Notes under the pieces: model-generated | What the model was told of the DNA's origin: nothing | Database searches by the model: none | What the model saw: the letters and a program-made list of their open reading frames with translations, nothing else | Assembly: GCA_910588005.1 (NCBI GenBank) | Contig: CAJUQM010000025.1 | Coordinates: 1 to 39,790, forward strand | DNA length: 39,790 bases | DNA from: an uncultured Oscillibacter sp. | Lineage (GTDB): Bacteria; Bacillota; Clostridia; Oscillospirales; Oscillospiraceae | Reading direction: 5' to 3' | Made by a program: the position numbers and the translations under genes | Part shown: piece after piece, positions 38,308 through 39,790 of the stretch | Numbering within the stretch: the stretch's first letter is position 1 | Layout of the letters: each line of letters opens with the position of its first letter

Positions 38308-38989
38308 GGGGTCCGCCGTGGTAACAGAGATATCGGCGGCAGCGATATTGAAGGAGGATCTTCAGGGAGCTTTCTGCGGCATTCAGATCAAGGCAAAAGA
38401 CGGGTTGGCGGCACCCAGACCGCCATTTTCAACCGCAGCGGTGCCGCCGGCGACCATAAAATCGTTGTTCAGAGGCCGGATGGAGATATGCCCCGGCATA
38501 CGGCCGGGAGTGGCGAGGATCTCGCATCCACCGCACCAGTGAAAGATATCTCCCGGGCAGAGCATTTCGTCCACCGGGACAGGCCGTACCCTTCTCAGCC
38601 TCTCACAGAATGGAACTCCAAATGATTTCTGCTCCTGGGGAAGATGTTCCTGCATCTCCTCCGCCTGCCGGAGGCGGGGATTTTTCCGCTCTCCGGAGAT
38701 ATAGGGCGATTCCTCTTGGGAGGCTGAGATCCGGAGGGCGGGATATGCGTCCTTGAGTTCCGCCGCGGCGCCCGTGTGGCCGTCATCCTGATGGGTCAGC
38801 ACCGGCTTTGTGGCACGCTCCGGCCTGATTGCCCCGGCCAATCAGCGCCTGCTTCAAGAGTTTTAGAGAACCCGGGTATCCGCAGTCTGCCAGAACCACA
38901 TTCTCCGGGCCAAAGAGCACGACGGGATAGACGTGCTCCTCCGCGCCGTTGCGGTGATAGCGCAGGTCTAAAATAGAATAGGCCATCAT
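38285..38989 (-). pseudogene. Decayed MBL-fold metallo-hydrolase gene
   Basis: From ATGATG at 38989 the frame reads MMAYSILDLRYHRNGAEEHVYPVVLFG and continues to ALIGRG. Near 38829 one extra base shifts it, after which it continues in another frame as RPERATKPVLTHQDDGHTG (the THxxDxH-type metal motif, with one residue altered) through GCEILATPGRMPGHISI. A second shift near 38395 returns to the first frame to read CLDLNAAESSLKILLQYRCRRYLCYHGG. The C-terminus then ends early at TGA 38287-38285, where the glyS promoter begins. The gene is not functional as it stands. Confidence 0.8.
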
Positions 38990-39010
38990 ACCGCGCCTCT
39001 TAGGCAGACT

Positions 39011-39664
39011 CTATTGCAGGGGCGCCCGTTCCCTGGCCGTCACTCCCGGCAGGGGAATTACCAGCAGCGGCAGGCACCCGTAAATTCCGGGAATTCCCCA
39101 CTGGCCTGTGCACCACCAGCCCCAGGCTACCCCCAGGTGAAAACACGCCAGCGTTCCGCCAAAAAATTTCACCCTCCGCAGCTGATCAGAATCCCGGGTG
39201 CAGATATACTCCGTCATCCCCTCCGTGAACTGGCGGAGATTGTTGGTGGAGAAAATGGTGGCACAGTTGTATCCGGCCGCCCGGGTATAGGCCACCCACT
39301 GCACTGCCGTGACGAAGAACATGGGGTAGAGGGAGAGGATGGGGTCTGTCTCCGCCGGAATCCGGGCCAGCAGCAGGCAGGCCGCAAAGTCCATGAGAAT
39401 GGCCCAGACCCGCAGATGGAGTCCCCGGCCATACCGCCGCCACAGCACGGCGAATACGATACCGGCGGTGTAGCAGGCTGTGGCCCCGATCCGGACCAGG
39501 GCGGGACCCCAGGTCCCGTCCAGTCCGGCCACCACCAGGTAGATGAGGTTGGAGGTCTCGGAGGAGCCGAAGGTGCCGCCTCTGGCCAGCAGGGCGTAGA
39601 CCCCGAAAAAGCCCCCCACCGCCGCCATGGCGTGGTGTGCCCAGGTCTCCCGGCGAAAGTCCAC
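39011..39664 (-). CDS. DUF1275/YoaK-family membrane protein
   Basis: The 217-residue protein has about six membrane segments and the family pattern: an N-terminal HHAMAAVGGFFGVYALLARGGTFGSSETSNLI segment, FVTAVQWVAYTR and TIFSTNNLRQFTEG. The function of the YoaK group is unknown. The start is GTG at 39664, immediately after the aspS stop, with GGAGGAG upstream, so it is translationally coupled to aspS. Confidence 0.87.
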   Translation of the reverse strand: MDFRRETWAHHAMAAVGGFFGVYALLARGGTFGSSETSNLIYLVVAGLDGTWGPALVRIGATACYTAGIVFAVLWRRYGRGLHLRVWAILMDFAACLLLARIPAETDPILSLYPMFFVTAVQWVAYTRAAGYNCATIFSTNNLRQFTEGMTEYICTRDSDQLRRVKFFGGTLACFHLGVAWGWWCTGQWGIPGIYGCLPLLVIPLPGVTARERAPLQ

Positions 39665-39790
39665 TTACTCCTCCGGCTTCACCAGGGCGATGTGGAGTTC
39701 GTCCAGCTGCTTTTGGGTTACCGTGCTGGGAGCGTCCATCATCACGTCCTGGGCGTTTTTGTTCATGGGGAAGGGGATGATCTCCCGGAT
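39665..39790 (-). CDS. aspS: Aspartyl-tRNA synthetase, C-terminal end (partial)
   Basis: The window's right edge cuts this gene; the last 41 residues read IREIIPFPMNKNAQDVMMDAPSTVTQKQLDELHIALVKPEE. The REIIPFPMNKNAQDVMMDAPS segment with its QLDELHI end is the closing pattern of bacterial AspRS. It ends with TAA at 39665 and the YoaK-like gene starts on the next base. Confidence 0.9.
   Translation of the reverse strand: MREIIPFPMNKNAQDVMMDAPSTVTQKQLDELHIALVKPEE

Noticed and set aside
1..39790. CRISPR arrays, rRNA, tRNA genes, insertion sequences, phage genes
   Set aside because: None was seen; no direct-repeat arrays, transposase motifs or tRNA cloverleaf patterns stood out.

Overview
The window looks like the replication-origin region of a high-GC, anaerobic Gram-positive chromosome. 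The best fit is Bacillota, class Clostridia, in the Oscillospiraceae-like group of gut bacteria. The gene set supports this: dnaA, dnaN, yaaA, recF, remB, gyrB and gyrA run one way from the origin and rpmH, rnpA, yidD, yidC and jag run the other way. Supporting signals are strong AGGAGG-type ribosome binding sites, a T-box leader, an S-layer-homology (SLH)-like protein and an LTA-synthase-like enzyme. The clade assignment is inference; the Gram-positive origin layout is directly visible.

Layout. Positions 1-0.9 kb hold the end of an unknown gene and a small P-loop ATPase. From 1-5.7 kb, on the minus strand, a sigma-54-dependent activator precedes an operon for a CitMHS-type carboxylate transporter, an AtuA/DUF1446 enzyme and its small AtuA-like partner. 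Between activator and operon lie a good -24/-12 promoter and three copies of TTCTAA-N4-TTAGAA. From 5.9-14.2 kb there are a secreted beta-lactamase-like protein, an NSS-family sodium symporter, a secreted S41 peptidase with an SLH-like C-terminus, a frameshifted small gene and glutamine-dependent NAD synthetase. From 14.4-15.5 kb RNase HI, with an odd in-frame membrane-like N-terminal extension, is divergent from a small XRE regulator. From 15.5-25.7 kb lies the gyrA-gyrB-membrane protein-partial PH domain-remB-secreted protein-recF-yaaA-dnaN-dnaA block. A parS-like site sits at the end of recF and DnaA boxes lie between dnaN and dnaA.

From 26.1-29.3 kb is the rpmH-rnpA-yidD-yidC-jag block on the plus strand. 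The mnmE/mnmG/rsmG genes that often follow jag are absent here. Instead there is an ECF sigma factor with an overlapping membrane protein that is probably its anti-sigma partner, then a GH3 lipoprotein, an AlaX-type tRNA-editing hydrolase and a DUF6881 protein. From 34.7-39.8 kb, on the minus strand, are an LTA-synthase-like sulfatase-fold enzyme coupled to glycyl-tRNA synthetase under a glycine T-box, a decayed MBL-fold hydrolase, a DUF1275 membrane protein and the end of aspS.

Most genes are housekeeping. The parts most worth a second look are the sigma-54/UAS/CitMHS/AtuA module, the unusual gyrase quinolone-pocket residues, the sigma/anti-sigma pair with a duplicated extracytoplasmic domain, the RNase HI/XRE divergon, and the coupling of a polymer-synthase-like gene to glyS. 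I saw no rRNA, tRNA, CRISPR array, insertion sequence or phage gene.
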